This document shows, piece by piece, positions 24,387 to 33,840 of a stretch of 64,000 nucleotides of DNA; positions within the stretch are counted from its first letter, which is position 1, and every line of letters begins with the position of its first letter. The translations under genes and the position numbers were made by a program. The notes under the pieces were generated by a model. The model was given only the letters and a program-made list of their open reading frames with translations. It had not been told where the DNA came from and ran no database searches. Source of the stretch: Bacteroidia bacterium (GTDB lineage: Bacteria > Bacteroidota > Bacteroidia > J057); the NCBI GenBank assembly GCA_030430575.1, contig JAUIKF010000024.1:49087-113086 (forward strand). Reading direction: 5' to 3'.

Positions 24387-25394
24387 CTATTCCAAGGCGC
24401 GTTCGACCAGTTTTAGGAAGTCTGCCAGGAGGAGTTTTCGGGTAAAGTAAAAAATCGCCAATCCGCTGCCAGCGATGAGTCCCAGAATCAGGTAAAGCGG
24501 GATTCTGGGTGCAAGGGTTCTGTAGGGAGGCTGGGGACGATCGAGTACTTGGATGGTAGGTTTGTCCTTTTGAATTTGTGAGAGGGCCTGCTCTCGTGAG
24601 AGGGCATACTGCAAATAGACTTGTTTGAGGTTGTCAAAGATAATTTGCTGTTTTTGAGGTAGGACTTCTTCAGTGATCTTGCTGCGAAAAGGGCGATTGT
24701 CAATATAGCCTGCACGCGCATAACTCAAGCTGTCGAGGAGATGCTGGACAGAGTCGGATTTGTGTTGGTAAAATAAATACTCTCGCCGTGCCTTTTCCGT
24801 GCGTTTTTCCTCCAAATAGCCGCCCAATTTCTCAATATAACTCATGCTAAGGGTGCCCACGAGTTCTTCATTGCCGAAGGCATAAGTCATCTCCAAGAAC
24901 CCATAATCATTGGGTTCTATGTTGATGCCGCTACGCAGCATCTTGCTGGCCGCTGCGACCTTGCCATGAAGGTCCATCGCAGCAATATCAGGCGTCTTGC
25001 TCCACAATTTCCTCCAGCTAAACCGATCGATCAAATAAGACTCCAATAGACAGTCTGCTGCCAGGCGTTTTTCCCCTTTATAAATAATACTATCCCTCGC
25101 CACCACTTCACTGAGATGACGGCTCATGATCACACCAGATATTTCCCCGCCGTCAGATCCCTGAAAACCTCCCCCTCCTAAGAAGGACGCAATTGGGTCT
25201 AGCGATAGGGTTTGCCGAGAAGCGCTTTTCTCAGGTAGAAACGTGGTATTGGCGATGAATAATGTCTCCTTGGTAAGTGCATAGAGCACCATGAGGCCTG
25301 CTGTGACCACAGCTACCAGCAGTATACGCAACCACCGCCTCCGAAGGAGAGAGGTATAGGATTGAATTTTTGCTTGTAGGGATGCGAGGGTCAT
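24387..25394 (-). CDS. Wzz/chain-length-determinant-type protein
   Basis: A 335-residue inner-membrane protein. N-terminal membrane helix at about 24-42, long periplasmic part with predicted coiled-coil regions (200-280), a proline-rich segment V-L-D-R-P-Q-P-P-Y-R-T-L-A-P, and a second helix at about 300-320. This is the layout of Wzz polysaccharide co-polymerases, which set polymer chain length. There is no cytoplasmic tyrosine-kinase domain. The probable outer-membrane export partner lies 160 bp upstream on the same strand. Confidence 0.88.
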   Translation of the reverse strand: MTLASLQAKIQSYTSLLRRRWLRILLVAVVTAGLMVLYALTKETLFIANTTFLPEKSASRQTLSLDPIASFLGGGGFQGSDGGEISGVIMSRHLSEVVARDSIIYKGEKRLAADCLLESYLIDRFSWRKLWSKTPDIAAMDLHGKVAAASKMLRSGINIEPNDYGFLEMTYAFGNEELVGTLSMSYIEKLGGYLEEKRTEKARREYLFYQHKSDSVQHLLDSLSYARAGYIDNRPFRSKITEEVLPQKQQIIFDNLKQVYLQYALSREQALSQIQKDKPTIQVLDRPQPPYRTLAPRIPLYLILGLIAGSGLAIFYFTRKLLLADFLKLVERALE

Positions 25395-25553
25395 GGGGAG
25401 TTAAGGAAGAGAATGATAAAATGATAGGATGATAGAATGATAAAATGGTTAGGGCATATATATTAAGTGAAAACTTATGGATTGAGAAGTGCTTGAATTT
25501 CAATGTTCGCTCTTTTATTCAACATTCTCTCATTCAACATTCAAAATTACTTC

Positions 25554-28500
25554 CTATGGATTGATGCGTTGGATCAATAACACTACCGTCAGAATAGCAG
25601 TCATACCAGCCACCACCTCTTCCATATCAAGCTTATTTCGCTCCTCATCTGATCGTTTTTCCTTTTCAGGTTTTCTCGCCACATTGATCACACAGCCTTG
25701 TTCGATAGAGGGGTAGGAGATAATACCCATGAATGATTTGGCGCGGCGAAACCGCCCATCAGGATAGCGCACTGTGCAACGCTTCCGTTTGGTTTTTGCA
25801 TCAAATCCACCTGCTAAGTCTACATAGTAATTGAACTTCTGCTTGCCTGGTTCATACTGAACGGCAGTTCCAGGTTGGAGGACATTGCCTACTACCATGA
25901 CGATTTCCAGCCTTGGGGGGAGAATCAGTCGGTCGCCTTTTAATAGGGAAATATCATACCGACCTCCAGGTCTACGCAAGGCTTTGTCCAGCCGAATGGC
26001 AATTTCGATCACTTCTCCATTGATCACACGCTCCATATAGGCGCCTTTCAGGTCCGCGATATTGGTATAATTGCCAGCACGCTGTACCAGAGAACTGAGG
26101 CGTTCGTCTTTGGCCAGCTTATTATATTCGCCTGGAATATGAACCTCTCCCTGGATGAATACACTTTCTTGAAACTCAAAGTCAATGTTTTTTCGGACAA
26201 ATACCTGGTCGTAGGTATTGATATAAACGTTGTCGAGGGTACTATCCTCTCTCCAGAATTGAGTGGTGCCGATTACTTGTTTTTCAATGATAATGGGTAC
26301 AATCTTTCCCGTCGCGTCTTCTTTCTCAATGACGCGTGTCAATTCGATTTGACTGTGGTCTGCTTCTAATTGAAATCCACCGGCTTGAAATAGTAGGTCT
26401 TTCAAAGACATATTGGGACGCAATTGATAGGTCCCTGGTTTTCTTACCAATCCTTTTATCTGAACCTCCCCCAAAAAGACAAAATCATGCTTGCTGTAAA
26501 CATGGATTTTTTCCAAATCACGCACCTTTAAGGTATCCGCCAATAAACTTTCTTGCCAATCGGCTTCTAGGCTGATTCGGTTCACATTCTTGAGGCCCTG
26601 TTCATTGTTCCTGATGTCTAATTTGTCTATCTCTAGCCGCTCATACAAGTCAATGTAATTGCCATCGGCTGTTTCTTTCAGGCCTCCAGCCTGGTAAAAT
26701 AGGTCTTTGAGGGTAGTTTGAGGGGTAATGGTAAAGGTGCCAGGCGAATTGACGGCTCCTTCTACGATGACTTGCTTATCGTAGGTAAAATCATATCGAG
26801 AATAGACCTTGACGTGATTATAGCCTGACAACAAAAGGGTGTCCAATGTATTATCATTTTCCCAATCCCTTGCTATAGCAATTCTTTTTACAATTTTCCC
26901 CCCTAAAATATTGATCGAGTCTACAGAAGCTTCCTCCTCATCGGTTGGGGATAATGCATCTCCAGACGTTTGAGAAGTGATGGTGGTAGAAAGCTCTATG
27001 TGATTGATGTCTGCACTTTCCTTTAGGCCTCCAGCCAGATAAAAGAGATCTTTTAGGGTCATGTTGGGACTCATCGGAAACGCCCCTGCTTTTCTCACCT
27101 CTCCAGTGACCTGGATGGTTTTTTCTTCTGTGAAATCTTTCAAAGAAAAAACCAAGATTTTATCATATCGCTTCAAGAAAGGATTGGAGAGGCTGTCTAG
27201 TGGGGTGTCTAGGGCTTGAGAAAAAGAAACAGGCAAGTAAGCCAACTCAGTTGGCGTCATAAGCCGCACAATATATCCCCGATCATAAAAGGCATCTTCC
27301 AACATGCCGCCAGCACGGTCTATGAGATCGGCCAACCGTTCTCCTGACAGGACCTCATAGGTGTCTGGATAATTGACGGCCCCTTCAATTTCTACCCAGT
27401 TTTTGATGCCTCTTCTGAGGCTTTTGATACGGACTTCGTCGCCGTCGTCTAGTCGCAAGGATTTCTTCTCTTTGAGATAAGCCCCTAGATTAAAGTCAAT
27501 TAGCTCTTCCTTCACCTCGCCCAATCGTACGATTTGGGCATTACTGAGGAGGGCTTCGTAGGTCAGCCCTCCAGCGAAGCTGAGGAGGGCGTTGAGGTCT
27601 TCTTCATAGGTCAGCTCATACCGCTGAGGTCGCTTGACGCTTCCTTGGATTTCGACTACTTTTTGCTGGACAGGGACGAGGATCAGGTCGTTGTTTTCAA
27701 GGAAAACGGGATCGTCGTCTCCACCGATCAGGTAATCATACAGGTCGAGGACCTGGGCTGTGCGTCCATTTCGCTTGATATAGATTTCTCGTACAGACCC
27801 TATTTCTTGGATGCCTTGCGCTTCGAATAAGGCATTAAATGCTGAGGTCGTCGCTGCGATCTCGTAGGTTCCAGGTCGGTTGACCATCCCCACAATATTG
27901 ACATGAATGGTGCGCCTGTTTTGCCCCAAAACTACTTCTATGCTGGAACTCCGCGAGATGAATCGCTTATATCGGCTGATGATAAGGGCCTGGGCCCGTT
28001 CATAGGTCAGGCCTGCTACATAGACTTTGCCCAATGTCTGGGTGTAGATAGAGCCATCAGGCTGGACAGAGAGTGACTCTGTCACATTATCTTGTCCCCA
28101 GACAGTAATCGCAAACTGGTCTCCTGGGCCGATGCGGTAACTAGCGGGAGGGAGAAGGCTTTGTGCTTTTTGAAACTGAATATCAGGGGTGTCAAATAGC
28201 TCATGCCCATATATGGGAGGGATAGCAGGTTCAAGGTCTTGGATTTCTTCCTCCTGATCCTTCACCTCTTCTGGATCAGTATCTTCTTCTTTTTCTTGCT
28301 CCTTTTGCACCTCTTGTTGAGGAGTAGACAGGGAGTCTGTAGTAAGGGTATCAGCAGGCACTGCTTGTGGTGACTGGTTAGTCGCAGGCGGGGAATTCGC
28401 TTGTTTAAGGTATTCCTCTATCTGCTCGGGAGGGACTCCCTGCTTGATAAGTTCTTCTTTGCGTTGTTGCAGGTCTTGGACCTGAACGCCAGGCGGCAAT

Positions 28501-28583
28501 TGAGGTACTTGGGCCTTTGCCCAGATGGGCAATAGAATGAATAGGAGGGGAAGGAAAATCCTTGCTCGCAAGGGATCGCGCAT
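25554..28583 (-). CDS. Wza-like polysaccharide export protein with many SLBB domains
   Basis: About 1009 residues from ATG 28583, where a signal peptide begins (M-R-D-P-L-R then hydrophobic, ending W-A-K-A-Q). A Q/E-rich linker with acidic repeats spans roughly 60-135. The Poly_export domain follows (P-G-D-Q-F-A-I-T-V-W-G-Q, S-V-Q-P-D-G-S-I). At least eight SLBB-like units then follow, each opening with a motif like V-x-G-x-V-x-x-P-G-T-Y and carrying L-x-D-L-x-x-x-A-G-G. The last membrane segment is near the C-terminus (A-G-M-T-A-I-L-T-V-V-L-L-I). Ordinary Wza has two to three SLBB domains, so this one should form a much longer periplasmic tube. Confidence 0.93.
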   Translation of the reverse strand: MRDPLRARIFLPLLFILLPIWAKAQVPQLPPGVQVQDLQQRKEELIKQGVPPEQIEEYLKQANSPPATNQSPQAVPADTLTTDSLSTPQQEVQKEQEKEEDTDPEEVKDQEEEIQDLEPAIPPIYGHELFDTPDIQFQKAQSLLPPASYRIGPGDQFAITVWGQDNVTESLSVQPDGSIYTQTLGKVYVAGLTYERAQALIISRYKRFISRSSSIEVVLGQNRRTIHVNIVGMVNRPGTYEIAATTSAFNALFEAQGIQEIGSVREIYIKRNGRTAQVLDLYDYLIGGDDDPVFLENNDLILVPVQQKVVEIQGSVKRPQRYELTYEEDLNALLSFAGGLTYEALLSNAQIVRLGEVKEELIDFNLGAYLKEKKSLRLDDGDEVRIKSLRRGIKNWVEIEGAVNYPDTYEVLSGERLADLIDRAGGMLEDAFYDRGYIVRLMTPTELAYLPVSFSQALDTPLDSLSNPFLKRYDKILVFSLKDFTEEKTIQVTGEVRKAGAFPMSPNMTLKDLFYLAGGLKESADINHIELSTTITSQTSGDALSPTDEEEASVDSINILGGKIVKRIAIARDWENDNTLDTLLLSGYNHVKVYSRYDFTYDKQVIVEGAVNSPGTFTITPQTTLKDLFYQAGGLKETADGNYIDLYERLEIDKLDIRNNEQGLKNVNRISLEADWQESLLADTLKVRDLEKIHVYSKHDFVFLGEVQIKGLVRKPGTYQLRPNMSLKDLLFQAGGFQLEADHSQIELTRVIEKEDATGKIVPIIIEKQVIGTTQFWREDSTLDNVYINTYDQVFVRKNIDFEFQESVFIQGEVHIPGEYNKLAKDERLSSLVQRAGNYTNIADLKGAYMERVINGEVIEIAIRLDKALRRPGGRYDISLLKGDRLILPPRLEIVMVVGNVLQPGTAVQYEPGKQKFNYYVDLAGGFDAKTKRKRCTVRYPDGRFRRAKSFMGIISYPSIEQGCVINVARKPEKEKRSDEERNKLDMEEVVAGMTAILTVVLLIQRINP

Positions 28584-28605
28584 AGCTCTTTTTTCTAAAC
28601 CTTCG

Positions 28606-28613
28606 CAAAGGTA
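28606..28613 (-). promoter_or_regulatory. -7 box for the SLBB/Wzz unit
   Basis: Minus strand TACCTTTG matches TAnnTTTG, 22 bp before the chosen ATG at 28583. It supports that start. The -33 element is weak. Confidence 0.45.
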
Positions 28614-28654
28614 AGGAAAGTAGGGGATAAATTTCTGTTTTGAGGGATTTGGGC

Positions 28655-28662
28655 TAAATTTG
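28655..28662 (+). promoter_or_regulatory. -7 box for the M1 peptidase gene
   Basis: TAAATTTG matches TAnnTTTG, 24 bp before the chosen ATG at 28687. No clear TTG at 19 nt upstream. Divergent from the SLBB promoter, so one 100-bp region serves both. Confidence 0.35.
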
Positions 28663-28686
28663 CTTAGATACATACCAAAAAGAACA

Positions 28687-30582
28687 ATGAAAATTTTTGA
28701 GACCTCAATCACCTGGTTCGTTATTTTGTTACTAATAGTGTCTTCTGCTTGTCAGGATACATCCACCCAAAAAGGCCCGCCTCAAGGCGTCCCTGGAGAA
28801 CTAGTTGACCCCCATTCAAGTGCAGAGAAAGGCGGAGCGGTGGTCACCCATTTGGAGCTTGATATTTCCCTCGACTTTACCCAGAAAATCATTTCGGGTT
28901 CTGCGACACTCACCATTGACAATCCACAAAGCAAACCCTATCTCTACCTTGATACCAAAGACTTGACAGTCACTGGGGTAGTGCTTTTATCAACATCACA
29001 AAAATCCACTACAGCTACTTATGATTGGCTGCCCGAGGATAGTATCTTGGGGAGGCCATTGGTCATTAGCTTGGCATCAGATACGCGTGCTGTAAGTATC
29101 CAATACAAGACCTCTCCTACGGCAGAGGCCCTACAATGGTTGGAACCAGGGCTTACAGCAGGGAAGTTGCACCCCTTTCTCCTGACCCAATCTCAAGCCA
29201 TCAATGCACGCACTTGGATACCTATCCAAGATAGCCCTGGTATTCGCTTTACGTATGCTGCTAAGGTGAAAGTGCCACCAGCACTCATGGCGCTCATGAG
29301 CGCAGAGAACCCCACAGAAAAATCTCCAGAAGGAACTTATACATTCAAAATGAAACAGCCGATCCCTGCATACCTATTGGCATTGGCCGTGGGAGACTTG
29401 GCGTTTAAGGAAGTCGGCCCCCGCACGGGCGTCTATGCTGACCCTAGCGTATTGAACGCAGCGGTATATGAATTTGGGGAAATGGAAGAGATGATGACGA
29501 TTGCCGAAGGGCTATATGGCCCGTACGCCTGGGAGCGCTATGATGTAGTGGTGTTGCCGCCTAGTTTTCCTTTTGGAGGTATGGAAAATCCTCGCTTGAC
29601 ATTTGCGACGCCTACGGTCATCGCGGGAGACCGATCGCTGGTCAGCCTGATCGCCCACGAACTGGCGCATAGCTGGTCTGGAAATTTTGTGACCAATGCT
29701 ACCTGGGATGACTTTTGGGTGAATGAAGGCTTTACGGTCTATTTTGAAAACCGCATCATGGAGGCGCTGAAAGGAAGGGAATATTCAGAAATGTTGGCAC
29801 TGATTAGCTATCAGGATTTGGTGGAAGAGGTGAAGGATTTGGACAAAAAGGATACCCACTTGAAGTTAGGCCTTCACGGCCGTCATCCTGATGACGGTAT
29901 GACCAGTATCGCTTATGATAAGGGGTACTACTTTCTTCGGCTGATCGAAGAGACAGTTGGCCGAGAAGTTTTTGATGCTTTCCTAAAAGCGTATTTCACC
30001 GAAAATGCTTTCAAAGTCATGGACACCGAGCGATTTCTCGAACGGCTCGATCGTGAATTGCTGAAGGATCGTCCAGCGTTGAAGGCCAAACTCGATATCG
30101 ACCTCTGGGTCTACGGCCCTGGCATCCCTGCCAATTGTCCCAAAGCGGAGACGCCGCTTTATAGTCGGGTGGAAGCAGAATTTGCTGCTTGGCAAGGGGG
30201 AAAGGCACCCGCTTCTCTGTCCACCGAAGGCTGGAATAGTCACCAGTGGCTCTACTTCCTGCGGTCCTTAGGGGATGAAACGACCCCTGAACAGATGGCA
30301 GCCCTTGATGAAGCTTTTCACTTCACACAAAGTGGAAACTCTGAGATACAGTGTGAGTGGTACACCCACGCTGTGAGACATGGCTACGAGGCGGCCTATC
30401 CAGCCCTGGAAAGCTTTCTTACCAGTGTGGGGCGGCGTAAGTTTCTGATGCCCCTCTATAAAGAGATGGCCAAAACGGATGAGGGTAAAAAAATGGCCAT
30501 AAGTATTTATAAGCAAGCTCGATCTACTTATCACCCTATTTCCTATATGTCGATAGATAAAGTGTTGGGGTGGGAAGAATAG
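28687..30582 (+). CDS. M1-family aminopeptidase, LTA4-hydrolase-like lipoprotein
   Basis: A 631-residue zinc peptidase. The start at 28687 gives a lipoprotein signal with lipobox V-S-S-A-C; an upstream ATG at 28660 is inferior. The substrate-binding G-G-M-E-N-P motif precedes the zinc site H-E-L-A-H at 324-328, with third ligand E347 in N-E-G-F. The C-terminal armadillo-like helical domain (about 480-630) is that of the leukotriene A4 hydrolase/aminopeptidase group. Probably removes N-terminal residues from peptides at the cell envelope. Confidence 0.95.
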   Translation: MKIFETSITWFVILLLIVSSACQDTSTQKGPPQGVPGELVDPHSSAEKGGAVVTHLELDISLDFTQKIISGSATLTIDNPQSKPYLYLDTKDLTVTGVVLLSTSQKSTTATYDWLPEDSILGRPLVISLASDTRAVSIQYKTSPTAEALQWLEPGLTAGKLHPFLLTQSQAINARTWIPIQDSPGIRFTYAAKVKVPPALMALMSAENPTEKSPEGTYTFKMKQPIPAYLLALAVGDLAFKEVGPRTGVYADPSVLNAAVYEFGEMEEMMTIAEGLYGPYAWERYDVVVLPPSFPFGGMENPRLTFATPTVIAGDRSLVSLIAHELAHSWSGNFVTNATWDDFWVNEGFTVYFENRIMEALKGREYSEMLALISYQDLVEEVKDLDKKDTHLKLGLHGRHPDDGMTSIAYDKGYYFLRLIEETVGREVFDAFLKAYFTENAFKVMDTERFLERLDRELLKDRPALKAKLDIDLWVYGPGIPANCPKAETPLYSRVEAEFAAWQGGKAPASLSTEGWNSHQWLYFLRSLGDETTPEQMAALDEAFHFTQSGNSEIQCEWYTHAVRHGYEAAYPALESFLTSVGRRKFLMPLYKEMAKTDEGKKMAISIYKQARSTYHPISYMSIDKVLGWEE

Positions 30583-30619
30583 TGCTTTCAGCACTTCGTT
30601 CCTTGCAGTTTTTAATACA

Positions 30620-30666
30620 GGGTCGGATTACGCAAAAAGCTAGCCCACTATCCGGAAATCCGACCC
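30620..30666. repeat. Hairpin in the gap after the M1 peptidase gene
   Basis: GGGTCGGATT (30620-30629) pairs with AATCCGACCC (30657-30666). The rest of the 255-bp gap (to 30837) holds shorter palindromes such as TTGCTTGCTAAAGCAAGC and a degenerate second copy of the GGATTACTCACAAA motif, but no gene. Looks like an eroded intergenic repeat. Confidence 0.55.
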
Positions 30667-30837
30667 AGCGCATATATTATGCGCATCTTTGTTGCTTGCT
30701 AAAGCAAGCTGGCGTGGATTTCGGCTTTGTGAGATGGTTTGTGAGTAATCCGCGCCTCAGCAATGCCAAATTATGTATTGTTGAAAACACCAGGTCTGGT
30801 AATTTTTAGTGCAAAATCAAGTTCAAATTTAGATCAG

Positions 30838-31443
30838 ATGAAAATACATTCTGCCTTCTATATCATTACCTTATTGCTCCTTCTCAGCTTTATTTCCCCA
30901 GAAAAGAGTTATGAGAAAATGGTCAAAAAGACCCGAAAGGAGCAGGAAAAGAGTTTTGTGAAACGGGAAAAGAAAGCCAATCCCAAGGGGAAGTTTGACT
31001 ATTTTCACTACTTCGATATTGACCAGAAGTATCGTGTCAAAGCACATGTGCAGCGGACGCCTGATTCAGAACCATTCAAAATGCCGACCTCTACCAGCCG
31101 TATGGCGGAGTATAAGAAGTTTGCGGTTCTCACATTCGTGATCGACGACAAGTCCCTGAATCTCAGTGTCTATCAGAGCATGCGCCTCCTCGACAATCCC
31201 GAATACAAAAACTATTTGTTCCTCCCATTTAAAGACCTGACCTGTGGAGATGAGACCTATGGAGGAGGGCGATTCCTGGAAATGAATGAAGCGGTCGTCG
31301 GCGATAGTTTAACCCTAGACTTCAATGTATGCTACAATCCCTATTGCGCCTATAGTGACAGGTATTCTTGTCCGATTCCCCCAGAAGAGAATCACCTTGA
31401 TGTACGGATTCCTGCTGGCGTGAAGGGGTGGAATGACCATTAG
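30838..31443 (+). CDS. DUF1684 family protein
   Basis: A 201-residue protein from ATG 30838; the in-frame ATG at 30763 is not followed by a signal peptide. N-terminal signal-like hydrophobic segment (I-I-T-L-L-L-L-L-S-F-I-S). The C-terminal signature of DUF1684 is clear: F-K-D-L-T-C-G-D-E-T-Y-G-G-G-R, then N-P-Y-C-A-Y-S-D-R-Y-S-C-P and P-P-E-E-N-H-L-D-V. Conserved cysteines hint at a disulfide or metal-binding fold. Function of the family is not established. Confidence 0.9.
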   Translation: MKIHSAFYIITLLLLLSFISPEKSYEKMVKKTRKEQEKSFVKREKKANPKGKFDYFHYFDIDQKYRVKAHVQRTPDSEPFKMPTSTSRMAEYKKFAVLTFVIDDKSLNLSVYQSMRLLDNPEYKNYLFLPFKDLTCGDETYGGGRFLEMNEAVVGDSLTLDFNVCYNPYCAYSDRYSCPIPPEENHLDVRIPAGVKGWNDH

Positions 31444-31450
31444 GAGATTA

Positions 31451-31544
31451 AGTAAAAATAACTAACAAGGAAGTCCGAAGTGAAATTCTTGCCAAAGAAA
31501 TTCTTCCCTTTCTACTTCCTTGTTCCTTGTTGATTATTTTTACT
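31451..31544. terminator. Long inverted repeat after DUF1684 gene
   Basis: AGTAAAAATAACTAACAAGG (31451-31470) faces CCTTGTTGATTATTTTTACT at its right end, with further pairing of GAAGT with ACTTC inside. Likely terminator. The rest of the gap to 31711 shows nothing recognisable except the Crp gene's leader. Confidence 0.55.
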
Positions 31545-31711
31545 TTGTCCAATATTATCACAAAAGTATCACAGAAGTATAATAATTGTTTCATCCGTTT
31601 AGATGTGAAGAATTTGTGACAAACAGGTTGGGGAAAAGGGCGTTATAAGTTTATGGAAAATCTATATTTTGCATAATTACGAAGGCTTAGGACTACAAAA
31701 AACTAAACGAA

Positions 31712-32413
31712 ATGGAAGATTATAGCAACTTTTGGTTTATGGAGGAGGTCAACCTCTTCGAGTACTTTTGCCCCATAAAAGGTGCTCAGGACAGCTATGA
31801 CAAATATCCCAAACGGAGTTATAAGAAAGGTGAGTTTATTTATTTCAGTGATGATGCTTCGGATAAAGTCTTTTTTATCCATCAAGGGGCAGTAAAGATT
31901 GCGGGATATACGGAAGAAGGAGATGAGGTCATCAAGGGGATCTTGCATGCTGGAGATGTCTTTGGCGAATTGGCGTTATTTGGAGAAGTGCGTAGGTCAG
32001 ACTATGCCAAGGCGATGGAGGATACAGAGATTTGTGTGTTGGATAGGCATCAGGTTTCAGACTTGATGATAGAGGTCAATGGTTTTCGTAATTTTATCAA
32101 TTCGCTGATTGGCAAGCGTATTATCTACACCCAACGCCGTGTGGAATCTTTGCTGTTCAAAGACGCGAAAACACGGGTCGTAGAATACGTGATGGAGCAA
32201 GCCAAAAAGAATGGCCGTACCTCCAAACGAGGCATTTCTGTTCGAAATCACCTTACCCACCAAGAAATTGCTAGCTTTACGGGAACTTCTCGCCAGACTG
32301 TCACGACGATCCTCAACAAGCTCCGCGAAGACAAGCTTATTGACTTTGACCGCAAAGAGTTCTTAATCAAGGATCATGAAGGGCTGAAGCGGGAGTTGCT
32401 TTCCATGGCTTAG
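31712..32413 (+). CDS. Crp/Fnr-family transcriptional regulator
   Basis: A 233-residue regulator. Cyclic-nucleotide-binding-like domain at about 25-125 (G-D-V-F-G-E-L-A-L-F-G-E in place of the strict cAMP-binding phosphate cassette), dimer helix about 125-155, and Crp-type HTH at about 165-225 with L-T-H-Q-E-I-A-S-F-T-G-T-S-R-Q-T-V-T as recognition helix. No cysteine set for an iron-sulfur cluster, so not a classical FNR. Ligand and targets unknown. Stands alone. Confidence 0.93.
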   Translation: MEDYSNFWFMEEVNLFEYFCPIKGAQDSYDKYPKRSYKKGEFIYFSDDASDKVFFIHQGAVKIAGYTEEGDEVIKGILHAGDVFGELALFGEVRRSDYAKAMEDTEICVLDRHQVSDLMIEVNGFRNFINSLIGKRIIYTQRRVESLLFKDAKTRVVEYVMEQAKKNGRTSKRGISVRNHLTHQEIASFTGTSRQTVTTILNKLREDKLIDFDRKEFLIKDHEGLKRELLSMA

Positions 32414-32540
32414 AGACCGCTCGGGCTTCGAAGACTCAGCCCTCGCTACGAGACCGTTTGCCGTAGGGTCACGATATATATCGTGACCCTACGGCAAACG
32501 GTGAGATCGTCCGGCCTAAAGGCCTCCCTGCACGAACGGG
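32413..32540. repeat. GAGACCG repeat with 48-bp perfect palindrome
   Basis: Begins at the stop of the Crp gene with the same GAGACCGCTC unit seen at 10657. At its centre 32454-32501 is a perfect 48-bp palindrome (CCGTTTGCCGTAGGGTCACG...) with no spacer. The flanks carry eroded GAGATCG and CGGGC units. It fills most of the 161-bp gap before the Ste24-type protease. Confidence 0.9.
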
Positions 32541-32574
32541 CTTCTTCATAATTCATACTTCATTATTTTTCTTC

Positions 32575-33804
32575 ATGACTATTCTTTGGATTATTATTGG
32601 ACTGGTAGCATTGAGCTATGGTTGGGGCAGGGTGCTGAGCTGGCTGAACTTACGCGCTCATGGGCGGGACCTCCCAGAATCTCTCAAAGACCGCTATGAT
32701 GCGGATAAATATGCACAGTCCTACGATTACCATCTCACCAACTATCGGTTTTCCATTTTTCAAGGCTTATTGAGTTTTATCCTCACAGTGATGGTGTTGG
32801 CCTTTGGATGGTTTGGGGAATTGGATGGATGGCTGAGAGCAAATGTGACGGATCATGCAATAGGGCTGCCGTTGGTGTTTTTCGGGGTAATTTATATCCT
32901 TTCTGATGTGATGAGTTGGCCCTTTCAATGGTATCATACCTTTGTGATTGAAGAGAAATTTGGATTTAACAAAATGACGCCTCGTCTTTTTGTCATAGAC
33001 AAGCTGAAAGGCTACCTCATGGGGATTATCCTTGGAGGCGTTATTTTGGGGGCGCTGTTATGGTTGGTGGATTCCTTGGGTGAAGGCTTTTGGATTTGGT
33101 TTTGGGTATTTATCTCAGCTTTTATGCTGTTTATGACTTTTTTCTATACTTCCATTTTTCTCCCTATTTTCAATAAATTGACACCGCTAGAAGAGGGCGA
33201 ACTGCGTGCTGCCATCTTGAAGTATGCTCAAAGTGTGAACTTCCCCCTCGACAATATCTTTGTCATGGATGGCTCCAAGCGATCAGCTAAGGCAAACGCT
33301 TTTTTCTCAGGATTTGGGAAGCAAAAAAAGATTGTCCTTTACGATACCTTGATTGAAAAACATAGCCAGGAAGAGTTGGTGGCTGTCTTGGCGCATGAAG
33401 TAGGTCACTACAAACGCAACCATGTGAAACAAAGTCTCGTCCTCAGTCTGTTGCAGACAGGGGTGATGTTATTTGTGCTGTCACGCTTTGTCCTGAGCCC
33501 AGAACTATCTTATGCCTTGGGCGGGGAAGTCCAGGCCATCCACCTCAATCTGATCGCCTTTGGGTTGCTCTTTAGCCCTATTTCGAGTGTGCTAGGGGTC
33601 GGGATGAACCTTTTGTCGAGAAAAAATGAATACGAAGCCGACCACTATGCGGCCACGACTTATGCGGCAGCCCCATTGGGAGAGGCATTAATCAAACTGA
33701 ATGAAAACCACCTGAGCAATTTGACGCCACATCCCTGGCATGTATTTTTGAATTATTCGCATCCTACGCTTTTGCAGCGGTTAGCCCACCTAAAAATGAA
33801 CTAA
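32575..33804 (+). CDS. M48 peptidase, Ste24/CAAX-protease type
   Basis: A 409-residue multi-pass membrane zinc protease. Hydrophobic helices at about 1-20, 60-80, 97-115, 148-167, 172-198, 287-306 and 326-345. Zinc site H-E-V-G-H at 274-278, third ligand E354 in N-E-Y-E-A-D-H-Y. This is the layout of Ste24/ZMPSTE24 homologs, which in bacteria are thought to degrade membrane or secreted proteins. Intact and monocistronic. Confidence 0.94.
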   Translation: MTILWIIIGLVALSYGWGRVLSWLNLRAHGRDLPESLKDRYDADKYAQSYDYHLTNYRFSIFQGLLSFILTVMVLAFGWFGELDGWLRANVTDHAIGLPLVFFGVIYILSDVMSWPFQWYHTFVIEEKFGFNKMTPRLFVIDKLKGYLMGIILGGVILGALLWLVDSLGEGFWIWFWVFISAFMLFMTFFYTSIFLPIFNKLTPLEEGELRAAILKYAQSVNFPLDNIFVMDGSKRSAKANAFFSGFGKQKKIVLYDTLIEKHSQEELVAVLAHEVGHYKRNHVKQSLVLSLLQTGVMLFVLSRFVLSPELSYALGGEVQAIHLNLIAFGLLFSPISSVLGVGMNLLSRKNEYEADHYAATTYAAAPLGEALIKLNENHLSNLTPHPWHVFLNYSHPTLLQRLAHLKMN

Positions 33805-33840
33805 CCCCTTTTTTACAATTTCTGCCCAATCTCTTTTATT

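Noticed and set aside
30763..30837. N-terminal extension of the DUF1684 gene
   Set aside because: It lacks a signal and lies in repeat-like DNA; ATG 30838 leads into a signal peptide.
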